Below are positions 1-6,283 of a DNA stretch of 6,283 bases, piece after piece (position 1 is the first letter of the stretch; each line of letters begins with the position of its first letter). Under the pieces are notes generated by a model, which did no database searches, was not told the origin of the DNA, and saw only the letters and a list, made by a program, of their open reading frames with translations. The DNA comes from Desulfobacula sp. (GTDB lineage: Bacteria > Desulfobacterota > Desulfobacteria > Desulfobacterales > Desulfobacteraceae). The position numbers were made by a program, and so were the translations under genes. The stretch is taken from assembly GCA_023139225.1 (NCBI GenBank), contig JAGLNZ010000530.1, positions 1 to 6,283 on the forward strand, read 5' to 3'.

Positions 1-1348
1 TGATCGGCCGACCCGGATTTGTTTCATCAACCTGATTCACCTTGACTTTATATTCTTTTAACAGGTTGTTTATATCATCTTCACACCCACGAGGCAGAGC
101 CAAATAATCATCAAAATCCTCATAGCAGGCAATAACCGGTGGCTTATTAAAAGTGGACATTCTCATTGCCTGACTTTTATAAAAAGCCGGATTTTTAAAA
201 GCCGCAAACCGTTGCAGAATATTCAATGCCTTTTGAGTTAAACCGGATTTTTTAACATACAGCATCTCGGATTTGGTGATTTCTATAGTTTTAGGGAAAT
301 CTTGAAGTCGCAGCGTTGTGGCCTTTTTTACCCACGGTTTATTAACACTTACCTCTTCATTTTTCAGCACTCCCAACTCATTTCCCTTACAGAGCTTTGT
401 TGCGAAAGAAGTCAATTCTTTTTCTGTCAATTTTTGAATACCATATAAAAATTTCCACTGATCCTTATAAGGTTCAAACTTTTTATCAACAAAAAGAGTG
501 TTCCCTTTTTCCCTTGGCAACTTCTGAAGCGGTAATGCAATCAGATTTCCAAAACCTCCTTTGGGCATTGTATCCTGATTAGGAAATAATCTGTCATAGG
601 ATTTAAATGAAATCTTATGTCTTTTCTCCATTGAATATGTCAGCAACGCCGTTCCAAATTTCCTCGCCAATGAAGCAGATATATTATCCTTAAAGAAAAA
701 CCAGACATGACCGCCATTACCAGATTGGGATCGTTCAACTGCAATAGGAATTCCAAATTGCGTGCATGTATCTCTTATGACTAGAATATCTTTTTCCCAA
801 CCTTCTTTATCAAAATCAATGGCCAGAAAATAACAGGTTTCATCAAGAGTCATAGGATAAATCCCGACTACTATGCCTCCTTGAAGATGTCTTTCAATAA
901 TTGATTCATTTAATGCAGAATATGATTTATGGTCGCATTTGGAACATTTTATTCTGGGTTTATTGCATACCCCAGACGTCCACTCATTCAAGCATACCGG
1001 GCTATATCCGGATTTCCCCTTTTTATTTTGCCATCTTTTAGCATATACATCGCTCCGACCCTTAAACAGGGACATGAAAAATGCTATTTTATCTTCCTTT
1101 GCGGAATAGTGATTAATTGCTTTACCACGAATGGAATTGTTTTCTATAAGCCCTTCTTTAAACCGGTTATCAGGGTCGATTTCACTCGGTTCTTGGAATA
1201 ACAATTCTTGAATTGGAAATATTTTGGGATGGGGTTTAAAAACATCAGATTCGGTTTCTAATTTTTCTATTTTTGCTTTCAGACATCTATTCTCTTCAAG
1301 CAGATTCTGATATTTTTTATATAATTCGTCATATTTAAAAGTATTCAT
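1..1348 (-). CDS. TOTE conflict-system primase-helicase, N-terminal 449 codons (runs off the left edge)
   Basis: The reading frame is open from the ATG at 1348 to the window edge with no stop: 449 codons plus one base. Residues about 8-32 form a short charged coiled coil (LLEENRCLKAKIEKLE). Residues 84-145 carry the family's leading segment, with a likely zinc-binding set C119, C128, C135 and C138. The archaeo-eukaryotic primase domain follows. Its metal-binding DxD is D178/D180 (AIDFDKEGW), its sxH-type motif is SGNGGHVW with H214, and then come YDRLFPNQD (251-259) and KGGFGNLIALPLQ (263-275). Residues about 365-449 (KNPAFYKSQAMR, ACYEDFDDYLALPRGC, NPGRP) match the stretch that in this family immediately precedes a DEAD/DEAH-type helicase, so the helicase motifs and any C-terminal nuclease should lie beyond the window. 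The known family role is in bacterial conflict or defence, and AEP domains synthesise primers or DNA. The start overlaps the upstream stop as ATGA. A GAAGG sits only one base before the ATG, so translation probably depends on coupling. The family call is firm; the activity in this locus is inferred. Confidence 0.92.
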   Translation of the reverse strand, partial: MNTFKYDELYKKYQNLLEENRCLKAKIEKLETESDVFKPHPKIFPIQELLFQEPSEIDPDNRFKEGLIENNSIRGKAINHYSAKEDKIAFFMSLFKGRSDVYAKRWQNKKGKSGYSPVCLNEWTSGVCNKPRIKCSKCDHKSYSALNESIIERHLQGGIVVGIYPMTLDETCYFLAIDFDKEGWEKDILVIRDTCTQFGIPIAVERSQSGNGGHVWFFFKDNISASLARKFGTALLTYSMEKRHKISFKSYDRLFPNQDTMPKGGFGNLIALPLQKLPREKGNTLFVDKKFEPYKDQWKFLYGIQKLTEKELTSFATKLCKGNELGVLKNEEVSVNKPWVKKATTLRLQDFPKTIEITKSEMLYVKKSGLTQKALNILQRFAAFKNPAFYKSQAMRMSTFNKPPVIACYEDFDDYLALPRGCEDDINNLLKEYKVKVNQVDETNPGRPI

Positions 1349-1995
1349 GCCTTCACATCATACGGCAAAATCACATGATATATTGTAAAATCATTTTCAA
1401 TATTCATGTGGATGGTTTCATAACACGCTTGATCCTTTTCTCTCAGCAGGGATGATATTCTGAGTTTCACAGGTTGCTTTATTCTAAGAAAATCTTCATA
1501 TGTCTTCAAGGCTTTATTGATGGCAGCTATGGCTTTTTGAACATTATTATCCATTACATAACCAATCATTCCCCCACAATCGCTGCCGCCGTCATATTGC
1601 CCGGAAAGAAAACAGCCCATGCCATTTCTCCCAACATATTCACCAGCTTGACTGGAGTATTTCCCATTACGAATTACATTTAACCGTTTGCACTCAAAGG
1701 CAAAAAAGACCCTTGGAAGTCTGCCATGCATGACACGGATGTCAAGCTCACCAGCTTCAGTATCTTTTTCTGGGTCCAGAAGCTTAACATTTGCATCAAA
1801 AATGAAGGGGCGTGAACGATTTTCTGGACAAGATTGAAGATAGGCTACGAAGGGTTTTGTAATTCTGTTTTCTAATGGATTTCGAGTTGTTCTGGAAAAA
1901 TTATTCCATTCTTTAAAAATTATGCGAACTAACCACGGCAAACGACTTGGTGGAAAGGTATCAGCAAAAGGACCCAAATTCCCAATTATGTTCAT
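1345..1995 (-). CDS. PD-(D/E)XK-type nuclease, probable restriction subunit
   Basis: This is a 216-residue soluble protein with no signal peptide or membrane segment, and I do not recognise a named family. The core of a PD-(D/E)XK nuclease is visible: E42 in an N-terminal helix (NPLENRITKPF), then D85 in GELDIRV on one strand, then E101-x-K103 in FFAFECKRLN on the next. The helical region after it (YVGRNGMGCFLSGQYDGG, then GMIGYVM) is glycine-rich and looks conserved. The spacing D85-x15-E101-x-K103 is normal for this fold. The gene lies between a DNA methyltransferase and a TOTE primase-helicase and overlaps each by 4 bases (ATGA), so the restriction half of a restriction-modification pair is the natural reading. 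It could instead nick or cleave DNA for the primase-helicase. The start is supported by a Shine-Dalgarno-like AGAGGA. The fold is inferred from the motif pattern alone; the target and cleavage are unknown. Confidence 0.75.
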   Translation of the reverse strand: MNIIGNLGPFADTFPPSRLPWLVRIIFKEWNNFSRTTRNPLENRITKPFVAYLQSCPENRSRPFIFDANVKLLDPEKDTEAGELDIRVMHGRLPRVFFAFECKRLNVIRNGKYSSQAGEYVGRNGMGCFLSGQYDGGSDCGGMIGYVMDNNVQKAIAAINKALKTYEDFLRIKQPVKLRISSLLREKDQACYETIHMNIENDFTIYHVILPYDVKA

Positions 1996-4900
1996 GTATT
2001 CCTCTTCGGGGAGGTGACAATCAAATCAAAAAGATCCTGCGCATCATTTAAAGCCGCTGTTCGGGTCCATTTGCCAAGCATATCCGGTTTTAAAATATGA
2101 ATCCTTTCATTTTCTACAAAAACAATTCCTCTTAAATAAACAAGACTATCTTTTTCTCTTATTGATGCATCTGAAATCCTTTTAAAGGCATTGATAATTT
2201 CTTTGCTTTCAGAGTCAACCTCAACGCTATTTTTTTTGGTTTTTGTTTTGCAAAGAGTGATTAATACCTGGCCCAATGTTTTAAACTTAGTCGATTCTGC
2301 GCAGAAAGAAAAAGGTGGCTGATCAGGTTGCCATGCTTCCAGTATCCAGTTATTGAGTGTGTTACACAACCATTGCGAGTATTGTAAACGATCGCTTTCG
2401 GTAGTTTCCTGTAAGGTTTTAATGAGTTTGTCATAGTGTTCGGGTGTTGCACTCTTTTCATAAATTTCACACGTATCCTCGACCAAGGCAATCTCTTCTT
2501 TGGTAAGCCCAAAATATTCATATACAAACGGTTCCAAGCCTTGTGACAACTCTTCGGATTTTCTCTGCCGGTATTCATCAAACGTATCGCCGTGAAGCTT
2601 AATGCCATGTTGAAAATCTTCATACTCATGATAGTGTTCTTCCAGGTCTTTTTTGAACGCCTTTACTTTTAGAGCAACTCTTTTCACAACCTGCTGTGCT
2701 TTCTTTTTATTCATTCCCATATCTTCAGGTTTGGGGAACGGGAGCTTTAGCAATTCATGCAGTAACACTCGAGGCCTTTCTGTCCCCCAGCTGCCGGATG
2801 TATGGTACTGGAAATAAGAGGCCAGCCTAGACTGGGCATATACCGACAGGAAGATAAGAAGATCTTTATCTTTGCCTGGCCCGGATATCCCTGTCACAGA
2901 GCTTTGATAAAACACAAAAAAATCAGAAAACAAAACACGATTAAACCCTTCATTGATTAACACCAGTGGTGGTTCGAAAACACATCGGTCTGCGTTGCGA
3001 TGGAACCCTGCCAAAGAAGCCTGGCGCTCTGAATCAGGTAGGTTCTTACCTTTATATTGTACCGTTTCAAGTTTTTCTTTAAGGGTAATGCAATCACTTG
3101 ATAATGCGGTAAATTTTACTTTTTTATTTTTTGCTTCGATAAACGGATCATCAAGACTTCCAGGTATTGGCTTGGGATCACCATATGTTGTAGGCGCACG
3201 ATCAAAGCCTGCCTGATACCAGACTTTAAAGCCCTTACCTTCTTTCCAGGGCTTATTTGACTTTGGTGGACCGGCGAGCTGGCTAAGAGGTGATAAGTTT
3301 TGCAAATAATTAATCAGTCGCCAATCACAAGGTGATCCTGAATAACGGCTTTTCCATAAAATAGAAGCTTGTCTTGTCTCTGTTGCATCAATTACATCTT
3401 TTAAACGGATGATCACACGATCATCAGGAGTCACCGGAATTTTACCGACCACCGGGTCTTGTCCCAGGTATTTTGGGACTATATATTCAATTTCATTGGA
3501 ATCTAAATCTGGTTTTTTTGGGTTAAAATATGCAATAAAGCATGGTTTTTTTGCATGTTCGAATAGTAAGCGCCTATAGTCAGCCAGATGAATTATTTTG
3601 TCTACACTAGCTCTTTTGAACCACTCTTTTTGAAAAATATCTGTTTTATTAAGCAGTACTCCTGATGGCAGAACCATACAGCAATTGCCGGATTTTCCAA
3701 GATGAAGCAGTGCTTTCCACATAAAAGTATGAGCAACTTGATTTGAAGGGAAAAAAACACTTTTACGATATGTTTTTTTCCCAGAAAGCTCTGGATCACA
3801 AAGCAATGAATTGTATTTTTCATCTTCTATCCACTTCAGGAGAACTTCATCAGGCTTTGAGTTTCTTCCGGGCCAAGGGGGATTACCAATAATGATATCA
3901 AAGTTGTTTTGAATGGGGAGGTCATGCTGAAAGAAATTACCCTGAAAAATACTGGCATTTTTAATGTTTTGCCATTGTTGATCTTCATATGCGAGAAGTT
4001 TTGGCAGTATTTTCCCGTTTCTATTTTGAAGCGTTTGTAAATAGCGGGGTTTGAATTGATCCAAAAATGCGATGTAAAGACTGAAGCAGGTGATACGGCA
4101 GGCAGTCGGGTTCACATCAATCCCGTATAAGTTTTTCTTTAATATTTTTTTTAGTTCATTAATTTTGGATTTTTCATCTAAGGTTTTATTTCGTCCATAA
4201 CATTCATCAGCCATTCGATTGAATAATGTTACAAGAAAAATACCAGACCCACAGGAAGGATCTAAAAAAGTTTTATCCAACAATGTTGAAAAACCGGAAA
4301 CTGCCTCATCAACAACCATCTCGGCTAAATAACGAGGGGTATAGAAGGCACCTTTGGATTTTTTATCATCCGGGTTTTCAATCTCAAGCAGGGATTCATA
4401 TATGGCACTGATGGTTTCAACAGGTATGACAGAAAAATCATAGGCCCAAAACCCCAATACCATTTGACTCGAACCCATCTTTTGACCTTGAAGGAATTTT
4501 TGCAAAAGAATAAAATCCTGTTCTGTCAGCATCGAGAGTTCCGAGGCAAAATCCTCTTCAAACATGCTTCCGTTAAAGTCTTTTTTTAATGATGCAAAGA
4601 GAATCGTCAGGCATTGTCGAATTTTTGAAATGGACTTTTGTTCAAATAAATCCAACAAAGATTTTATTTTTTGTTCTGAAATAATAGGGTAATCATTCAG
4701 TGAGATTATTTCTCGGTCTATCAGGTAACATGTAAAAATAAGGCGCCCCACAAATGAATTGATTTTTCTTCTATATTCAACGATATTTTCATGGGCCAAT
4801 TGATCACTTAAACCCTTTAATTGATCGATCAAATAGTGATCAACTGTTCCTTTAGGGTTAAATTTTTCCGGGCGAGACCGATAATACTCTCCTGTTGTAA

Positions 4901-5321
4901 TTCGCTCAAACAACTTATAATTTTCAAGTGTATCTGCAACCCTGTTCAGCTTTTTGATAAACGCTTCATGTTCTTCAATGGGCTTTTCAATATCGTCATC
5001 CGGTTTGACCATGCCTGAAAATATATAAATCTTTTGAGGGTCTTGGAGGATAAGAATTGTAGCTATGGACTGATTCCAAAATTTTTTGTGCAATTGGTTT
5101 ATTTGAGAACGATTCAGAGAAGAAGTGAAATTTTTTAAATATACGGTTGGCTTTTCTTCTATGCAAAAGATGCCGTCAAGTGCCATTGACTGAAAAGCTC
5201 TTCGCATATAGTGGGCTTGCCCGTCACGCGCATATTTATCAACATCTTCTATTGAGCTGAAATATTCCTTTTCAGGTATGGATTTCAATCCGAAAATTTC
5301 AGCTGACAATAATCTGTTCAT
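1992..5321 (-). CDS. Large N6-adenine DNA methyltransferase (Eco57I/type IIG-like class)
   Basis: This 1109-residue protein should transfer a methyl group from S-adenosylmethionine to adenine N6 in a specific DNA site. The methyltransferase core is clear: motif X GAFYTPRYLAEMVVDEAV (324-341), motif I DPSCGSGIF (354-362, cofactor binding), GIDVNPTACRI (400-410), GNFFQHDL (461-468) and the catalytic motif IV NPPW (480-483), followed by LPSGVLLNKTDIF (551-563). The order, with motif X before I, is that of gamma-class enzymes. Residues 1-150 form a separate N-terminal domain (ALDGIFCIEEKPTVYLKNF, FWNQSIATILI, KIYIFSG). About 650-870 probably recognises the target and includes TSGSWGTERPRVLLHELLKLPFP (841-863, cited here by its ends), as is usual in these proteins. 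A charged helical stretch (870-950) and a C-terminal segment ending KPDMLGKWTRTAALNDAQD follow. The start overlaps the lexA stop (ATGA) with only a weak AAGAAAG upstream, and the stop overlaps the nuclease gene. No active nuclease motif was recognised inside it, so cleavage is probably supplied by the next gene. A PglX-like role is less likely, because no other BREX gene is seen. Confidence 0.93.
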   Translation of the reverse strand: MNRLLSAEIFGLKSIPEKEYFSSIEDVDKYARDGQAHYMRRAFQSMALDGIFCIEEKPTVYLKNFTSSLNRSQINQLHKKFWNQSIATILILQDPQKIYIFSGMVKPDDDIEKPIEEHEAFIKKLNRVADTLENYKLFERITTGEYYRSRPEKFNPKGTVDHYLIDQLKGLSDQLAHENIVEYRRKINSFVGRLIFTCYLIDREIISLNDYPIISEQKIKSLLDLFEQKSISKIRQCLTILFASLKKDFNGSMFEEDFASELSMLTEQDFILLQKFLQGQKMGSSQMVLGFWAYDFSVIPVETISAIYESLLEIENPDDKKSKGAFYTPRYLAEMVVDEAVSGFSTLLDKTFLDPSCGSGIFLVTLFNRMADECYGRNKTLDEKSKINELKKILKKNLYGIDVNPTACRITCFSLYIAFLDQFKPRYLQTLQNRNGKILPKLLAYEDQQWQNIKNASIFQGNFFQHDLPIQNNFDIIIGNPPWPGRNSKPDEVLLKWIEDEKYNSLLCDPELSGKKTYRKSVFFPSNQVAHTFMWKALLHLGKSGNCCMVLPSGVLLNKTDIFQKEWFKRASVDKIIHLADYRRLLFEHAKKPCFIAYFNPKKPDLDSNEIEYIVPKYLGQDPVVGKIPVTPDDRVIIRLKDVIDATETRQASILWKSRYSGSPCDWRLINYLQNLSPLSQLAGPPKSNKPWKEGKGFKVWYQAGFDRAPTTYGDPKPIPGSLDDPFIEAKNKKVKFTALSSDCITLKEKLETVQYKGKNLPDSERQASLAGFHRNADRCVFEPPLVLINEGFNRVLFSDFFVFYQSSVTGISGPGKDKDLLIFLSVYAQSRLASYFQYHTSGSWGTERPRVLLHELLKLPFPKPEDMGMNKKKAQQVVKRVALKVKAFKKDLEEHYHEYEDFQHGIKLHGDTFDEYRQRKSEELSQGLEPFVYEYFGLTKEEIALVEDTCEIYEKSATPEHYDKLIKTLQETTESDRLQYSQWLCNTLNNWILEAWQPDQPPFSFCAESTKFKTLGQVLITLCKTKTKKNSVEVDSESKEIINAFKRISDASIREKDSLVYLRGIVFVENERIHILKPDMLGKWTRTAALNDAQDLFDLIVTSPKRNT
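2000..2005 (-). promoter_or_regulatory. Ribosome binding site of the PD-(D/E)XK gene
   Basis: On the minus strand AGAGGA lies 4 bases before the ATG at 1995 and inside the 3' end of the methyltransferase gene. It is the clearest Shine-Dalgarno sequence of the cassette. It suggests that this gene can be initiated independently as well as by coupling through the ATGA overlap. Confidence 0.6.
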
Positions 5322-5971
5322 GCATTAATCTTTCTTGTTAACAAACCAGCCAGTTTACCTGCAATCCTTATATGACTATTGTCGAGTTTTGGTATTACAA
5401 TATTGGAAAACTCCGGGTTCTCACTTCGTAATTCAACTCGGTCAGTATATTTAAAAAATCTTTTTAGAGTTGCTTCATCTTCAAGAATCACAGCAGCAAC
5501 CTCTCCATTTTCAACGATGCTCTGATGCCTGATAATAGCTATATCACCTGTATTAATTCCGATATTTTTCATACTGTCGCCTGTAACATGCAAAGCAAAA
5601 TAGTGGCCTGAGCTTAAAAAATCAGTTGGTATTTTTAAATAATCTTCTGTTTCCTGGTTGGCTAATATGGGTGCTCCGGCTGCAATCTTTCCAATAATCG
5701 GGATCTGGTCATGACAGGATCGTTGTTCCGGTCTTATTATATCGTTTAATACCTTAAGAACCTGAATTCCGCGCGATTTACCTGGATGTACTTTGATATA
5801 TCCTTTATTTGCGATTAAACGAAGATGATCTCGAACAGTATTTATACTTTTATAATTAAAATTCACAGCAATTTCATCTAAAGTCGGTGGGATACCTTCT
5901 TTGACCATATGTGTTGTAATAAAAGAAAAAACGTTTTTCTGTATCGATGTTAACCCTTCCATAAAATTCAT
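5318..5971 (-). CDS. lexA: LexA SOS repressor/autoprotease heading the cassette
   Basis: This is a complete LexA of 217 residues. The N-terminal winged helix-turn-helix (about 7-70) reads LTSIQKNVFSFI, GIPPTLDEIA, YKSINTVRDHL and KGYIKVHPGKSRGI. The S24 peptidase part has the self-cleavage bond A98-G99 (GKIAAGAP), the nucleophile S133 (TGDSMKNIG) and the general base K170 (EATLKRF). Spacings of 35 (A98-S133) and 37 (S133-K170) equal those of E. coli LexA (A84, S119, K156), so the switch should be functional. The known role is as a dimer that represses promoters with an SOS box and is inactivated by RecA-stimulated self-cleavage. The coordinates use the longest frame. The ATG at 5962 (M4, MEGLTSIQ) aligns better with E. 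coli LexA (MKALTARQ), and from there the recognition-helix residues fall at S39 and N41 as in E. coli. Neither start has a Shine-Dalgarno sequence. The stop overlaps the methyltransferase start as ATGA. It may be the host's only LexA or a dedicated paralogue. Confidence 0.95.
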   Translation of the reverse strand: MNFMEGLTSIQKNVFSFITTHMVKEGIPPTLDEIAVNFNYKSINTVRDHLRLIANKGYIKVHPGKSRGIQVLKVLNDIIRPEQRSCHDQIPIIGKIAAGAPILANQETEDYLKIPTDFLSSGHYFALHVTGDSMKNIGINTGDIAIIRHQSIVENGEVAAVILEDEATLKRFFKYTDRVELRSENPEFSNIVIPKLDNSHIRIAGKLAGLLTRKINA

Positions 5972-5972
5972 A

Positions 5973-5992
5973 TACTGTAATTATATACAGTA
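5973..5992 (-). promoter_or_regulatory. SOS box (LexA operator)
   Basis: The minus strand reads TACTGTATATAATTACAGTA, which matches the E. coli SOS box consensus (TACTGTATATATATACAGTA) at 18 of 20 positions, with the core CTGT-N8-ACAG intact (5975-5978 and 5987-5990). The perfect arms are 8 bases each (5972-5979 and 5986-5993). The box lies immediately before the lexA start and covers the likely -10 element, so LexA bound here would block transcription of lexA and of the three genes coupled to it. Confidence 0.93.
5980..5985 (-). promoter_or_regulatory. Probable -10 element of the cassette promoter
   Basis: The minus strand carries a consensus TATAAT in the centre of the SOS box. Transcription would start near 5972-5974, directly at the first ATG of lexA or about 10 bases before the second. 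The -35 region at standard spacing (about 6003-6008, GATTTT) is poor, so the promoter may be weak or rely on other contacts. The position is inferred from sequence only. Confidence 0.6.
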
Positions 5993-6008
5993 TGCAAGAA
6001 AAAAAATC

Positions 6009-6283
6009 TTATAAGTTTTTAAGGACTTCTTCCACCTTGTCTTCCAGCTCATCCTTATCAATGGGTTTCACACAGTATTCACTGGCACCTAAGCTTAAAC
6101 ACTCCCTTGCAGTCTCAATGGTAGGATAGCCTGTCAGCATGATCACCCTGATTGACGGCGACCTTTTTTTCAATTCTTCAAGGACCTCAACACCGCTCAT
6201 CTTTTTTAACTTGATATCCAGGATAGCCAGGTCAACTTCATTGGATTCCACAAACTTTATGGCTTCTTCTTCTTCCGTAAAAG
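6009..6283 (-). CDS. Response-regulator receiver domain, C-terminal part (starts beyond the right edge)
   Basis: The frame enters from the right edge (residues FTEEEEAIKFVESNEVDL...) and ends at the TAA at 6009-6011, giving 90 codons in the window. It is the C-terminal three quarters of a CheY-like receiver. It has the phosphoacceptor Asp in LAILDIKL, the switch Thr in VIMLTGYPT, and the conserved Lys in YCVKPIDKDEL followed by the last helix. The protein ends right after that helix, so it is either a stand-alone receiver or the last domain of a hybrid sensor kinase; the missing 5' part would decide. A GTG at 6249-6251 could be mistaken for a start but lies inside the domain. Where most receivers have Pro shortly after the phosphoacceptor (DxxMP), this one has DIKLKKMSG. 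Three sampled lines give about 43-45% GC, above most sampled lines of the cassette, so this gene may be host chromosome flanking an acquired segment. No functional link to the cassette is visible. Confidence 0.9.
   Translation of the reverse strand, partial: FTEEEEAIKFVESNEVDLAILDIKLKKMSGVEVLEELKKRSPSIRVIMLTGYPTIETARECLSLGASEYCVKPIDKDELEDKVEEVLKNL

Noticed and set aside
12..1016. CCGGATTT recurring near 13, 186, 243 and 1009
   Set aside because: The copies are irregularly spaced inside one coding region and are translated in different contexts, so they look like chance and codon use, not a repeat family.
929..1201. Open frame of 90 codons on the plus strand
   Set aside because: It lies antisense inside the TOTE primase gene, whose frame carries clear family motifs across the same region.
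2261..2629. Second minus-strand frame of 122 codons
   Set aside because: It is a shadow in another frame of the methyltransferase C-terminal region and has no recognisable motif or ribosome binding site.
2953..3216. Plus-strand frame of 87 codons
   Set aside because: It is antisense to the methyltransferase and has no domain or initiation signal.
1992..5321. BREX PglX or DISARM methyltransferase assignment
   Set aside because: No other BREX or DISARM gene is in the window, and the neighbours are lexA, a small nuclease and a TOTE gene.
5998..6020. Run of eight Ts after the response-regulator stop (minus strand) as an intrinsic terminator
   Set aside because: Only a 4-bp AT-rich stem (CTTA/TAAG) can form before it, too weak to call a terminator.
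6249..6251. GTG as the start of an 80-residue response regulator
   Set aside because: The frame stays open to the window edge and the upstream residues continue the receiver domain, so the GTG is an internal Val codon.

Overview
The window is almost fully coding and every gene lies on the minus strand, so transcription runs from right to left. Low GC (my hand counts of a few 60-base lines give about 25-40% across the cassette) and the style of the truncated response regulator suggest a Gram-negative environmental bacterium, possibly a low-GC Desulfobacterota. That host assignment is a guess, because no marker gene is present.

Right edge (6009-6283): the C-terminal part of a two-component receiver domain whose start lies outside the window. 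A short gap follows (5972-6008). It holds a near-perfect E. coli-type SOS box (18 of 20 bases match the consensus), with a TATAAT -10 element in the middle of the box.

Left of that is a compact cassette of four genes: (1) a complete LexA repressor/autoprotease (5318-5971); (2) a 1109-aa N6-adenine DNA methyltransferase of the large Eco57I/type IIG-like kind (1992-5321); (3) a 216-aa protein with a PD-(D/E)XK nuclease signature (1345-1995); (4) the first 449 codons of a TOTE conflict-system protein, with a coiled coil, a Cys4 cluster, an archaeo-eukaryotic primase (AEP) domain and the lead-in to a helicase domain (1-1348, continuing past the left edge). All three junctions are the same 4-base ATGA stop/start overlap, so the cassette reads as one translationally coupled operon under the SOS box.

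Working model (inference): the methyltransferase marks self DNA, the PD-(D/E)XK protein is the restriction subunit, and the primase-helicase adds a DNA-processing arm. LexA represses the whole operon, including itself, until DNA damage triggers RecA-stimulated self-cleavage. This would be a DNA-damage-inducible restriction/TOTE system carrying its own LexA switch, and it is the main item of interest here. There is no gene-free stretch longer than 300 bases. No tRNA, rRNA, CRISPR array, insertion sequence or integrase was seen.
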